Counted from the first letter of the stretch, positions 28,879 to 40,753 are shown. The stretch is DNA of 64,000 nucleotides from Streptomyces sp. NRRL WC-3626 (GCF_000718785.1 NZ_JOCA01000003.1:1-64000), one strand, 5' to 3'. Numbers and translations: made by a program. The notes: generated from the sequence alone by a model not told the origin.

Positions 28879-29855
28879 CCTCGCCGGCGCACGAGGGGCA
28901 CGGGGCGGAGGAGCTCTGCGCCATGGGGGCCGCCCTGTACGAACGCGCCCTGCGCGACGGGGGCGTGAGCGCCCCGGAGGCCCAGCAGGCGCCCTGCATG
29001 GCCGATCTGGGCCTCTTGCAGCCCGCCGTGGACGATCCCGAGCGCTGGGAGCCCGTCACGCCCCTGGTGGCCCTCCAGCGGCTGCTGCGGCGCTCCGCGG
29101 AACGCGTCGCGGAGGACAGACGGCGCGAGGAGCGGCTGGCCGAGACCTTCGCCTCCTTCCTGCCGTACGGCACCTCGGCGGCGGCGGAGACTCCGACACT
29201 GCGGCTGATCAGCGGCAAGGACCGCATCGTCCGGGCGATCGCGGAGGAACTGGCCGGGGCCGGTGACCAGCTCCTGGCCGTCCATCCGCGCGAGGGCCAC
29301 GTCGGCCCGCCCACCCCGGAGTACGAGCTCGCCCTGGCTCGGGACCAGGCGTTCCTCGACCGCGGCGGCCGTATCCGCACGCTCTACCCGCACACGCTCC
29401 GGCACGCCCCCACCGTGCTCGCCCGCTACGAACGGCTGACGGGCGATGTCGAGGCCCGCACCCTGGACGAGGTCACCGAACGCCTCATCCTCGTGGACGG
29501 CGCGGTCGCGTTCGTCCCCGCCAACAGCGACCGGAGCCTGGCCCTGGAGGTCCGCCACCCGGCCCTGATCTCCTACCTCGCCACCGCGTTCGACCGGCTG
29601 TGGCGCCTGGCCACCCCGATGCACCCCCTGGCCGCCCGCCTGCCCTCCCCGGGCACCGTCACCCCCCGCCAGCACGCCATCGCGAGCCTCCTCGTCGAGG
29701 GCCACACCGACGCGGTGATCGCCGACCGCCTGGGCATGAACATCCGCACGGCCCGCGAGCACATAGCCAAACTGGCGGCCGCCCTGGGCAGCAACAGCCG
29801 GGCCCAGCTCGGCTACCTGATCGCCCGCGCGGGCATCCTGGACCGCGCGCGATAA
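28875..29855 (+). CDS. LuxR-type regulator with PLD-like sensor domain (paralogue 2)
   Basis: A 326-residue paralogue of the preceding protein with the same three parts: an N-terminal PCMADLGLLQP block, a middle PLD-like domain (RGGRIRTLYPHTLRH, LILVDGAVAFVPANS) and a C-terminal LuxR HTH (LLVEGHTDAVIADRLGMNIRTAREHIAKL). Its GTG start overlaps the upstream stop as GTGA and has GGAGGGAG before it, so the two proteins are made together and might heterodimerise. Confidence 0.8.
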   Translation: MTSPAHEGHGAEELCAMGAALYERALRDGGVSAPEAQQAPCMADLGLLQPAVDDPERWEPVTPLVALQRLLRRSAERVAEDRRREERLAETFASFLPYGTSAAAETPTLRLISGKDRIVRAIAEELAGAGDQLLAVHPREGHVGPPTPEYELALARDQAFLDRGGRIRTLYPHTLRHAPTVLARYERLTGDVEARTLDEVTERLILVDGAVAFVPANSDRSLALEVRHPALISYLATAFDRLWRLATPMHPLAARLPSPGTVTPRQHAIASLLVEGHTDAVIADRLGMNIRTAREHIAKLAAALGSNSRAQLGYLIARAGILDRAR

Positions 29856-29895
29856 GGACAGCCCACCCGTACTCCCACGGCCCCCGGCAGCAGCA

Positions 29896-30140
29896 CCGGG
29901 ATCCGGGGCGGAGCCCCAAGACGGGACCGCGCCCGACAGCCGCACGCGGTCCGGGGCACAGCCCCCGCACCGGCATCCGGGGCGGAGCCCCAAGACGGGA
30001 CCGCTCCCGTCGGCCGCACCCGGCCCGGGCGACGCATCCCGCGCGGGAGCCGGCGGCCACGCGGTCCGGGGCACAGCCCCCGCACCGGCATCCGCGGCCA
30101 CGCGGTCCGGGGCACGGCCCCCGCACCGGCATCCGCGGCC
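29896..30140. repeat. Mosaic GC-rich tandem repeats
   Basis: GCGGTCCGGGGCACAGCCCC begins units of about 34 bp at 29946, 30061 and 30102 (the last with CACGG), the latter two about 41 bp apart. They are interleaved with two copies of a GATCCGGGGCGGAGCCCC-type unit near 29900 and 29975. Each unit is itself partly palindromic. They fill most of the 29856-30314 gap. I see no gene there. Confidence 0.55.
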
Positions 30141-30314
30141 ACCGGATCCGGGCGCCGCCCCGGGCCGGGACGGGCCGCGCCACAGCCACTCCCGGCAAGG
30201 GTGCGCATCCCCGCGCGGGAGCCCGCGACCACGGGGTCCGGGGCACGGCCCCGGGGACGGGACGGGAAGGGGCGGCGGGGGCGAGAGGGTCCGGGCCCGC
30301 CCCCACCGGGCGGC

Positions 30315-31340
30315 TCACCGCGGACCCGGTGCCCCCCGACCCTGGGGGATCGTCGCCCGGGGCGCGTGGAGACCCGTCTGCGCGATACGGACACCCAGTT
30401 GCGTGCGGCTCGCCGCCCCCAGCGTCTCCGACAGCCGCGCGATGTGCGCCCGGCACGTACGGACACTGATCCCCAGCCGTTCCGCGATCACCGCGTCCTG
30501 GTACCCCTCCGCCAGCAGCGCCGCGATGGACTGCTCCCGGTGCGAGATGCCCTCGATCCCGGTGTCCGGCAGCGGCGCGGTCAGCGGGATCGCGAGCCGC
30601 CACAGCCGGTCGAAGACCGTGCCCAGGTACTCCACCAGCGCCGGATGCCGCAGCTCCAGCGCCATGGACCGCTCACTGTTGGCGGGAATGAACGCGACCG
30701 TACGGTCGAAGAGGATCAGCCGCTCGATCACCTCGTCGAGCGTGCGCGCCTCCACCGCGTCGCCCATCAGCTCGAGATAGCTGAGCAGCCCGTGCCCGTG
30801 CCGGGCCACATGCGTGTAGAGGTCCCGCATCCGCACCCCGCGCCCGCGCAGCGCCATCGCCCGGTGCAGCCCCTCGGACAGCTCCGCCTCACGCCGGATA
30901 CCGCCCGGCTGGACGGTGAGCACCTCGGTGGTGCACGCCTGGGTCGCCTCGTCCATCGCCGCCTGGATGCGCGCCACCCCGTCCAGCACCCGGATCGCCG
31001 GCCCCTCGGCGGCCGTCGGCGCGGCGGACAGCCGGCGGCCCAGACCGGCGTACCACTCGAAGGCCGACACGGCCGAACCCACCCGGCGCTGGCTGGCGCT
31101 GATGTCCTCGTACATCCCGCGCAGCAGCCGGGTCATGACCTCCTGCGGGGAGGTCGGCACCAGCCAGTCCATGTCGTCGGGGTCCGGGTGCAGCAGGGCC
31201 AGTTCCAGCAGGCACGGCACCGGCTCGGCGTCCCGGCGCGGCAGCCGTCCGCGCCGTACGGCCCGGGAGTACACACGATCCCCGGCGTCGCACAGTCGGT
31301 CAGCACCGTGTGGATGCTCGTCCGTCCCGTGCCCGGCCAT
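30315..31340 (-). CDS. LuxR-type regulator with PLD-like sensor domain (paralogue 3)
   Basis: A 341-residue third paralogue, on the opposite strand. It has CLLELALLHPDPDDMDWL, the PLD-like middle (RGVRMRDLYTHVARHG, LILFDRTVAFIPANS) and a LuxR HTH (LLAEGYQDAVIAERLGISVRTCRAHIARL). The start at 31340 has GGGGGTGGGACG before it; an in-frame ATG at 31412 would add 24 residues. It lies 133 bp downstream of the sugar-binding lipoprotein gene. Confidence 0.78.
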   Translation of the reverse strand: MAGHGTDEHPHGADRLCDAGDRVYSRAVRRGRLPRRDAEPVPCLLELALLHPDPDDMDWLVPTSPQEVMTRLLRGMYEDISASQRRVGSAVSAFEWYAGLGRRLSAAPTAAEGPAIRVLDGVARIQAAMDEATQACTTEVLTVQPGGIRREAELSEGLHRAMALRGRGVRMRDLYTHVARHGHGLLSYLELMGDAVEARTLDEVIERLILFDRTVAFIPANSERSMALELRHPALVEYLGTVFDRLWRLAIPLTAPLPDTGIEGISHREQSIAALLAEGYQDAVIAERLGISVRTCRAHIARLSETLGAASRTQLGVRIAQTGLHAPRATIPQGRGAPGPR

Positions 31341-31473
31341 CGCCCGTCCCACCCCCGGTTCAGCCACTTTCCGCAGCGCAACTATGCGCGGCCGGAACCG
31401 GCTGTGCAACACGCACCGGTTCCGGCGGCGGTCCGGGGACCGGCGGGTGGCCGAATATCGACGGGGGCGGCGG

Positions 31474-32583
31474 CTACTTCAGCTTGATCTCCGCGCAGGC
31501 CGACTTGAAGTCCGCCGTGCAGATGTCCGAGACGTCGTAGATCTTGTCGGCGACGACGGTGCTCGCGATGTTCTCCTTCGTCAGCGCGACCACCGGGACG
31601 AGCTGCGCCGGGATGTCCTTGGCGGTGGGGCTGTCCACCCGGTCGCGGGTCAGCGCGTCGAACTGGATGTCCTTGCCCTGGACCTTGGCGACGGCCATCT
31701 CCGCGGCGCTCTCGGCCTCCTCCGGGTAGGACTTGTACACGCTCATGTACTGCTCGCCGGTGAGGATCCGCTGCACCGCCGCGAGTTCGGCGTCCTGGCC
31801 GGTGATCGGGGGCAGGCTGGTCACGCCGGCGGCCTCCAGCGCCTTCACGATGCCGCCCGCCATGCCGTCGTTGGCGGAGTACACCGCCTTGATGTCGCCC
31901 GCGCCGATCGCGTTGATCGCCTCGGTCATGTTGGCCTGGGCGTTCTCCGGCTTCCAGTCCTTGGTGTCGAAGGACTTGGAGATCGTCACCTTGCCCTTGA
32001 GCACGGAGAGCGCGCCGGCCTTGAACTGCTTGGCGTTGGGGTCGGTCGACGAGCCGTTCATCATCACGATCTTGTCGGTGATGCTCGCGTCCTCGCCCAG
32101 GGACTGCAGCAGGGAACGGCCCTGCACCTCGCCGACCAGCTCGTTGTCGAAGGAGATGTACGCGTCGATCGGCCCCTCGGCCAGCCGGTCGTAGGCGATG
32201 ACGGGGATGCCCGCGTCCTTGGCCTTCTGCACGCCCTCCGCGATGGCGTGCGCGTCGACCGCGTCCAGCACGATGACGTCGACCTTGTCGTCGATCATGG
32301 TCTGCAGCTGGCTCGCCTGCTTGCCGGCGTCCGCCTCCGCGTTGGCGTACTCGACGGTGCCCTTCTTGTTGGTGAGCGACTCCACCTTCGTCTTGAAAAT
32401 GGGGTAGTCGAACTGCTCGTACCGGGTGTTGGCCTTCTCCGGGAGCAGCAGCCCGACGGTGATGTCGTCCCCCTTGGTCGGGCTCGCGTCGTCGCTGCTC
32501 CCCGTCGCGTTGAGCACGCCGCATCCGGCGAGCATGACGGACATGGAGGTGGCGGCCACGGATATGGCGATACGACGACGCAT
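31474..32583 (-). CDS. Sugar ABC transporter substrate-binding lipoprotein
   Basis: A 369-residue periplasmic-binding-protein type 1 of the xylose/ribose class. The lipobox is LAGC (Cys about 21). Typical features are DDITVGLLLPEKANTRYE, VIVLDAVDAH, GIPVIAYDRL and AVYSANDGMAGGIVKAL. The YDRL and NDGMAGG motifs are close to XylF. No permease or ATPase gene adjoins it, so it is an orphan or serves a transporter elsewhere. GAAGTGAG precedes the ATG. Confidence 0.88.
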   Translation of the reverse strand: MRRRIAISVAATSMSVMLAGCGVLNATGSSDDASPTKGDDITVGLLLPEKANTRYEQFDYPIFKTKVESLTNKKGTVEYANAEADAGKQASQLQTMIDDKVDVIVLDAVDAHAIAEGVQKAKDAGIPVIAYDRLAEGPIDAYISFDNELVGEVQGRSLLQSLGEDASITDKIVMMNGSSTDPNAKQFKAGALSVLKGKVTISKSFDTKDWKPENAQANMTEAINAIGAGDIKAVYSANDGMAGGIVKALEAAGVTSLPPITGQDAELAAVQRILTGEQYMSVYKSYPEEAESAAEMAVAKVQGKDIQFDALTRDRVDSPTAKDIPAQLVPVVALTKENIASTVVADKIYDVSDICTADFKSACAEIKLK

Positions 32584-32800
32584 GCGAGGGCTCACTTCAG
32601 GTGCGTTTCGGACGTGGGCACAGCTTTGCGGCCCATGTGACTGAAAAGCCAACGCTTCAGCCCCCGCCGGCGTCAAGGTCAACCACTTAACGAGATGGAC
32701 ACAGCACGGTGCGCTGAACTCGTGAGAGACCTGCGGATGCCCGGCAAGGATCATCTGGACACGCAGCCATACCATAGCCACACATGTGTGCGGAGATAAG

Positions 32801-32841
32801 CCGGGAGGCCCGGAGGTTCGGCGAACCTCCGGGCCTCCCGG
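32801..32841 (-). terminator. Terminator of the dnaK operon
   Basis: An almost uninterrupted 20-bp inverted repeat (CCGGGAGGCCCGGAGGTTCG and its complement) 19 bp beyond the hspR stop. Confidence 0.8.
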
Positions 32842-32859
32842 CCCACTTCACACCGCGGC

Positions 32860-33309
32860 TCAGTCGGACTGCTGCCGCTTCGGCCGCCACACCACCAGCG
32901 CGCTCGTCTGCTGCACTTCCTGGTAGGGCACCAGGTCACGGCGGTAGGAGGCGTGCACCGCGGCCTCGCGCTGACGCATCGCCGTGGCCGCCCCGTCGAG
33001 GGCGGCCTCCATCTCGGCCACCCGGGCCTGGAGCGCGGCGACCTGGTTCTCCAGTTCGATGATGCGCTTGATCCCGGCCAGGTTGATGCCCTCGGTCTGC
33101 GACAACTGCTGCACCTGGCGGAGCAGTTCGATGTCACGGGCCGAGTAACGGCGGCCCCGGCCGGCCGTACGGTCCGGCGACACGAGACCCAGCCGGTCGT
33201 ACTGGCGCAGCGTCTGCGGGTGCAGACCGGAAAGCTGGGCCGCCACCGAAATGACGTAGACCGGGGTGTCCTGGGTCAGTTCATACGGATTGCGTCGACG
33301 GCCGTCCAT
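32860..33309 (-). CDS. hspR: Heat-shock repressor HspR
   Basis: A 149-residue MerR-family repressor that binds HAIR operators, with DnaK acting as co-repressor in the known Streptomyces model. The MerR HTH is at residues about 16-60 (VYVISVAAQLSGLHPQTLRQYDRLGL, RRYSARDIELL). A coiled coil spans about 75-115 and a basic/Gln tail ends the protein. It is the last gene of the dnaK-grpE-dnaJ-hspR operon, five bases after dnaJ. HAIR sites at dnaK and clpB in this window are its expected targets. Confidence 0.95.
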   Translation of the reverse strand: MDGRRRNPYELTQDTPVYVISVAAQLSGLHPQTLRQYDRLGLVSPDRTAGRGRRYSARDIELLRQVQQLSQTEGINLAGIKRIIELENQVAALQARVAEMEAALDGAATAMRQREAAVHASYRRDLVPYQEVQQTSALVVWRPKRQQSD

Positions 33310-33314
33310 TCAGA

Positions 33315-34499
33315 TCATGCTCCCTTCGCGGCCTGGAACAGCTCCGCCCGCGGATCCTCCTCCGCGGTCGCCTCGCGATACGCCTCCAGCGCGTCACGAG
33401 CCTTCCCCGACAGGTCCGTGGGAACACTCACCTCCACGGTGACCAGCAGATCACCGCGGCTGCCGTCCTTGCGGACCGCGCCCTTGCCCCGGGCGCGCAT
33501 CGTGCGGCCGTTGGGCGTGCCCGCCGGCAGCTTCAGCGTGACCGGGGGGCCGCCGAGGGTCGGGACCCGGACCTCGCCGCCGAGGGCGGCCTCGGTGAAC
33601 GTCACCGGCACCGTGACGGTGAGGTTGTCCTCCTTGCGGCCGAACACCGGGTGACTGCCGACGTGCACGACGACGTACAGATCACCGGCGGGGCCGCCGC
33701 GCTCGCCCGGCGCGCCCTTGCCGCGCAGCCGGATCCGCTGCCCGTCGCTGACGCCCGCGGGGATGCGCACCTGCATGGTCTTCGAGGACTTGGCCCGGCC
33801 GCTGCCCTTGCAGATCTCGCAGGCCTCCTCCGCGATCAGACCGCGGCCCTTGCAGTCGGGGCAGGGGTCCGTGAGGGAGAACCCGCCGCCGGAGCCCCGC
33901 GCCACCTGCCCGGTGCCGACGCAGGTCGGGCACACGCGCGGTGTGCCGTTCTTGTCGCCGGTGCCCGAACAGGCCTTGCAGGGCGCCTGCGACGACATCC
34001 GCAGCGGGACGGTCGCGCCCTCGATCGCCTCGGTGAAGCTGAGCGTCACCTCGGACTCGATGTCCTGGCCGCGGCGCGGCTGGGTACGCGTACCCGCGCC
34101 CGCGCCGCCGCGGTTGAACAGGCCCCCGAAGACGTCACCGATGCCGCCGCCGAAGCCGCCGCCCGCCTGCTGGCCGCCGGCCTGACCCCCGAAGAGGTCA
34201 CCCAGGTCGAAGTTGAAGGAGCCACCGCCGCCCCCGCCCGGCCCCGGCCTGAATCCGCCGTTGCCGAAGAGGGCGCGCGCCTCGTCGTACTCCTTGCGCT
34301 TCTTGGGGTCCCCGAGGATGTCGTTCGCCTCGGAGATCTCCTTGAACCGCTCCTCCGCCTTGGCGTTGCCCTTGTTGGCGTCCGGGTGGAACTCGCGGGC
34401 GAGCTTCCGGTACGCCTTCTTGATCTCGGCCTCGGTGGCGTCCTTGGGGACGCCGAGGACCTTGTAGTAGTCCTTCTCGATGAAGTCCTTGGTGCTCAT
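33315..34499 (-). CDS. dnaJ: Co-chaperone DnaJ
   Basis: A 394-residue type I J-protein that stimulates DnaK ATPase and delivers clients. The J-domain has the HPD motif (REFHPDANKG, near 38). A Gly/Phe/Gln-rich linker (about 85-140) follows, then four zinc motifs CKACSGTG, CPTCVGTG, CPDCKGRG and CEICKGSG. The C-terminal client-binding domain completes it. It lies 24 bp after grpE. Confidence 0.96.
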   Translation of the reverse strand: MSTKDFIEKDYYKVLGVPKDATEAEIKKAYRKLAREFHPDANKGNAKAEERFKEISEANDILGDPKKRKEYDEARALFGNGGFRPGPGGGGGGSFNFDLGDLFGGQAGGQQAGGGFGGGIGDVFGGLFNRGGAGAGTRTQPRRGQDIESEVTLSFTEAIEGATVPLRMSSQAPCKACSGTGDKNGTPRVCPTCVGTGQVARGSGGGFSLTDPCPDCKGRGLIAEEACEICKGSGRAKSSKTMQVRIPAGVSDGQRIRLRGKGAPGERGGPAGDLYVVVHVGSHPVFGRKEDNLTVTVPVTFTEAALGGEVRVPTLGGPPVTLKLPAGTPNGRTMRARGKGAVRKDGSRGDLLVTVEVSVPTDLSGKARDALEAYREATAEEDPRAELFQAAKGA

Positions 34500-34523
34500 C
34501 CCCGACGTCCCTCCTTCCTCTGG

Positions 34524-37056
<2,533 letters not shown>

Positions 37057-37087
37057 CATGCATGACACCCGGCGCGGGGTCAACAGA

Positions 37088-37108
37088 GCTGAGTCTGCCC
37101 GACTCAAC
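37088..37108. promoter_or_regulatory. HAIR element 2 at dnaK
   Basis: GCTGAGT-N7-ACTCAAC. The inner half-sites match and each end differs. It lies 70 bp upstream of dnaK and directly abuts the stop codon of the upstream glycosyltransferase gene. Confidence 0.7.
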
Positions 37109-37110
37109 TC

Positions 37111-38148
37111 TTATCCGTTCCTTACACGCAACCGCCCTGTGACCTGCACAGACGCCTCGGCCGAGCGCTGACGGGGACGGAAAACCGGGGTGACGGGCAC
37201 GCGTGCGAGAGCGAGGACGATCACGGCGGCGACCGCCGCCACCCAGAGCGCCGCGCTCCCGGACACCCGTCCGGTGTGCACGGCCACCCCCACCAGTACG
37301 CCGCCCAGCGCCCCGGCGCCGATGAGGACCGTCACCGCGCGGGGCGCGAGTCCGAGCCGCCGCAGCCGGTGCCCGAGGTGGTCGGGCCGGCCGCGCGTCA
37401 CGGGCCACCGCGACAGCCGCCGCGCGAGGACCACCAGAACGGCGTCGGCGCACACCACGGCCGTCAGTGCGTACAACACCCCCACACCGGTCCCGATTCC
37501 CTGCCCGGCCCGCACGAACACCGCCGCCGAGGCCACCAGGAACCCCGCAAACAGCGAGCCGCCGGCGCCGAGACCGGCCCGCGCGGGATGCCAGTTGTGC
37601 AGCAGGAACCCGGCGAGCGCGGCGGCCGTCACGCCCATCAGCACCGCGAGGCCCTCCATCAGCTCCGCCGCCGCGCAGGCCGCCACCCCGAACGCGGTCA
37701 CCACCCCGACGGTGCCGGCCAGCCCGTCACCGTGGTCGAGCCCCCGGAAGGCGGCGGCGACCGCCGCGATCCACGCCACGGCGAGCACACCCCCGGCCGT
37801 CCCGGTCTCCGCGTACGGCACGACGAACCCCGCCGCCACGGCCGTACCGCCGAGCGGGATCCACCACCGCAGCCGCCATACGTCGGCGGCCAGCCCCAGT
37901 ACGCCGACCCAGGCCCCGGCCGCCAGCAGCCGGCCGATCCCGGTGCCGAGCGGGGCGAACCCCGCGCGGTCGCCGAGGCCCGCGACCAGTCCGGTGGCGA
38001 GCACGACGGCCGTTCCCCCGGACAGCGGCAGCGCCCAGCGGCGCCGGCGGTCCAGGATTCCCAGGCGCAGGGCGGGGGCCCGCAGCAGCTCCGCGAGAAG
38101 GGCGGAGAGCAGCAGGGCGGTGGCGGTGGCGGCGATCCCGTAGAGCAC
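37111..38148 (-). CDS. WecA/MraY-like phosphoglycosyl transferase family protein
   Basis: A 345-residue polytopic membrane protein with about 10-11 hydrophobic helices. Family features are PLSGGTAVVLATG near residue 41, GLDHGDGLAGTVG near 137 in place of the usual FNxxDGxDGL, and HNWHPARAGLGAGGSLF near 185, equivalent to NxxPAxxFxGDxG. Such enzymes move a sugar-phosphate onto undecaprenyl phosphate. Several catalytic Asp residues appear replaced (AGLGAGG for the usual FxGDxG), so activity is doubtful. Confidence 0.7.
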   Translation of the reverse strand: MLYGIAATATALLLSALLAELLRAPALRLGILDRRRRWALPLSGGTAVVLATGLVAGLGDRAGFAPLGTGIGRLLAAGAWVGVLGLAADVWRLRWWIPLGGTAVAAGFVVPYAETGTAGGVLAVAWIAAVAAAFRGLDHGDGLAGTVGVVTAFGVAACAAAELMEGLAVLMGVTAAALAGFLLHNWHPARAGLGAGGSLFAGFLVASAAVFVRAGQGIGTGVGVLYALTAVVCADAVLVVLARRLSRWPVTRGRPDHLGHRLRRLGLAPRAVTVLIGAGALGGVLVGVAVHTGRVSGSAALWVAAVAAVIVLALARVPVTPVFRPRQRSAEASVQVTGRLRVRNG

Positions 38149-38430
38149 GGATATAAGTTAGGGGCGTATGGACCGATTTAGCGTGAATAACACGATCCGA
38201 TGGCCGGCACCACCCGAGAGGACTTCTCAGGCAACCCTCAGCGACTCAGATCACCCCGTGCCCGGCTACAGTGCGGCCGGGGATGCGGGTAGTCTCGAAC
38301 GGACTGCATAAGTTACCGCTTAGTAATCTGGGGAAGCCGTGGTGGGAGCCATCGCAGCGTCCCCGTACGAAGATCCCTTCCGTTACATCCGAGACCCCTC
38401 CGAAACCCCTCGCAGGCCCGAGGAGCCCCC

Positions 38431-40737
38431 ATGCAACTCGCCGCGATCATCGTGTCGCTGGTCCTGACCGTGGTCGGCGTCGCGCTGCTCGCACGCGCGA
38501 TCGGCCAGTTCGTCCGGTACTTCAAGCTGGGCCAGCCGGTCCCGGCCGGCACCCGGACCGACAATCCCTACCAGCGCAGTGTGACCCTGGTCCGGGAGTT
38601 CCTCGGCCACACCCGCATGAACCGGTGGGGCATCGTCGGCTTCGCCCACTGGTTCGTCGCGGTCGGCTTCCTGACACTGCCGCCGACCCTCGCCCAGGCG
38701 TTCGGCCAGCTCTTCCAGGCCGACTGGGTGCTGCCGGTGATCGGCGGCTTCCTGCCGTTCGAGATGTACACCGAGTTCATCGGTGTGATGACCGTGCTCG
38801 GCATCGCCGTACTCATCGTCATCCGGCTGCTGAGCCTGCCCTCGCGCCCGGGCCGCAAGTCCCGCTTCGCCGGCTCGAAGGCCGGCCAGGCGTACTTCGT
38901 CGAGTACGTCATCCTCACCATCGGCCTCGCCATCTACGTGCTGCGCGGCCTGGAGGGCGCGCTGCACCACGTGGACGGCTACGAGGCGGCGTACTTCGCC
39001 TCGTACCCGCTGGTCCTCGCGTTCAAGGGCCTGTCGGTCGGCGCGCTGCAGAACCTGGTCTACCTGGTCGCGATGATCAAGATCTCGACGTCCTTCATCT
39101 GGATGATCGTGGTCTCGCTCAACACGAACATGGGTGTGGCCTGGCACCGCTTCCTCGCCTTCCCGAACATCTGGTTCAAGCGCGAGGCCACCGGCGGCAC
39201 CGCCCTCGGCGCCCTGCAGCCCATGACGTCCGGCGGCGAGCCGATCGACTTCACCGACCCCGGTGACGACGACGTCTTCGGCGTCTCCCAGGTCGAGCAG
39301 TTCTCCTGGAAGGGCCTGCTGGACTTCTCCACCTGCACCGAGTGCGGCCGCTGCCAGTCGCAGTGCCCCGCCTGGAACACCGGCAAGCCCCTCTCCCCCA
39401 AGCTCCTCATCATGTCCCTGCGCGACCACGCGCACGCCAAGGCGCCCTACCTGCTGGCGGGCGGCGGCAAGACGATGGAGGGCGAGGAGAAGGCGTCCGA
39501 GGAGCAGCTCGCGGGCGTGCCCGCGGCGGCCCTCGCGGAGGCCGAGCGGCCGCTGATCGGCACGGCGGAAGAGAACGGCGTCATCGACCCGGACGTCCTG
39601 TGGTCCTGCACCACCTGCGGCGCCTGCGTCGAGCAGTGCCCGGTGGACATCGAGCACGTCGACCACATCGTCGACATGCGCCGCTACCAGGTGATGATCG
39701 AGTCCGCGTTCCCGTCCGAGGCGGGCACGATGCTCAAGAACCTGGAGAAGAAGGGCAACCCCTGGGGCCTGGCGAAGAAGCAGCGCCTGGAGTGGACCAA
39801 GGAGGTCGACTTCGAGGTCCCGGTCGTCGGCAAGGACATCGAGGACCTGTCCGAGGTCGAGTACCTGTACTGGGTCGGCTGCGCCGGCGCCCTGGAGGAC
39901 CGCGCCAAGAAGACCACGAAGGCCTTCGCGGAGCTCCTCCACATCGCGGGCGTCAAGTTCGCCATCATGGGCGGCGACGAGAAGTGCACCGGTGACTCGG
40001 CGCGGCGCCTCGGCAACGAGCCGCTGTTCCAGGAACTCGGCATGGAGAACGTCATGTCCCTCAACGCCGCCTTCGGCGAGGAGACGGACGACGACGGCAA
40101 GGTGACGCCCGAGTCCGCGAAGCCCAAGTCGGCGAAGAAGATCGTCGCCACCTGCCCGCACTGCCTCAACACCCTCGGCAACGAGTACCCGCAGCTCGGC
40201 GGCGACTACGAGGTCATCCACCACACCCAGCTGCTCCAGCACCTGGTGGACGAGGGCAGGCTGATCCCGGTCACCCCGGTCGAGGGCCTCATCACCTACC
40301 ACGACCCGTGCTACCTGGGCCGCCACAACAAGATCTACACGCCCCCGCGCGAGATCATCGGCAAGGTCCCGGGCCTGCGCAACGAGGAGATGCACCGCCA
40401 CAAGGAGCGCGGCTTCTGCTGCGGCGCCGGCGGCGCCCGGATGTGGATGGAGGAGCGGATCGGCAAGCGCATCAACAACGAGCGCGTCGACGAGGCCCTC
40501 TCCCTCAACCCGGACATCGTCTCCACGGCCTGCCCCTTCTGCCTGGTCATGCTGACCGACTCGGTCAACGGCAAGAAGGCTGCGGCTGAAGGTGGCTCCG
40601 CCACGGGCGGCACGGCCAAGGAGTCCATCCAGGTCGTCGACGTCGCCCAGCTGCTGCTGGAGTCCGTCAAGACCCCGGCCGACCCGGCGGACGACGAGGC
40701 CAACGAGAACGCCCCGGAACCGGAGCCGGTGAAGTAA
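38431..40737 (+). CDS. EtfD/FadF-like membrane iron-sulphur oxidoreductase
   Basis: A 768-residue protein. About five N-terminal helices (1-240) resemble a haem/quinone-binding gamma-type membrane domain. Two [4Fe-4S] motifs follow, CTECGRCQSQCP and CTTCGACVEQCP, then two CCG domains (CPHCLNTLGNEYP, YHDPCYLGRHN and CCGAGGARMWM). This architecture matches the mycobacterial EtfD/FadF-type protein that passes electrons from electron-transfer flavoprotein to menaquinone during fatty-acid oxidation. GAGGAG precedes the ATG. Confidence 0.85.
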   Translation: MQLAAIIVSLVLTVVGVALLARAIGQFVRYFKLGQPVPAGTRTDNPYQRSVTLVREFLGHTRMNRWGIVGFAHWFVAVGFLTLPPTLAQAFGQLFQADWVLPVIGGFLPFEMYTEFIGVMTVLGIAVLIVIRLLSLPSRPGRKSRFAGSKAGQAYFVEYVILTIGLAIYVLRGLEGALHHVDGYEAAYFASYPLVLAFKGLSVGALQNLVYLVAMIKISTSFIWMIVVSLNTNMGVAWHRFLAFPNIWFKREATGGTALGALQPMTSGGEPIDFTDPGDDDVFGVSQVEQFSWKGLLDFSTCTECGRCQSQCPAWNTGKPLSPKLLIMSLRDHAHAKAPYLLAGGGKTMEGEEKASEEQLAGVPAAALAEAERPLIGTAEENGVIDPDVLWSCTTCGACVEQCPVDIEHVDHIVDMRRYQVMIESAFPSEAGTMLKNLEKKGNPWGLAKKQRLEWTKEVDFEVPVVGKDIEDLSEVEYLYWVGCAGALEDRAKKTTKAFAELLHIAGVKFAIMGGDEKCTGDSARRLGNEPLFQELGMENVMSLNAAFGEETDDDGKVTPESAKPKSAKKIVATCPHCLNTLGNEYPQLGGDYEVIHHTQLLQHLVDEGRLIPVTPVEGLITYHDPCYLGRHNKIYTPPREIIGKVPGLRNEEMHRHKERGFCCGAGGARMWMEERIGKRINNERVDEALSLNPDIVSTACPFCLVMLTDSVNGKKAAAEGGSATGGTAKESIQVVDVAQLLLESVKTPADPADDEANENAPEPEPVK

Positions 40738-40753
40738 CCGACCGCACGTCGTA

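Noticed and set aside
29946..30135. CRISPR array
   Set aside because: Units are of two types, irregularly spaced, with no unique spacers and no cas genes.
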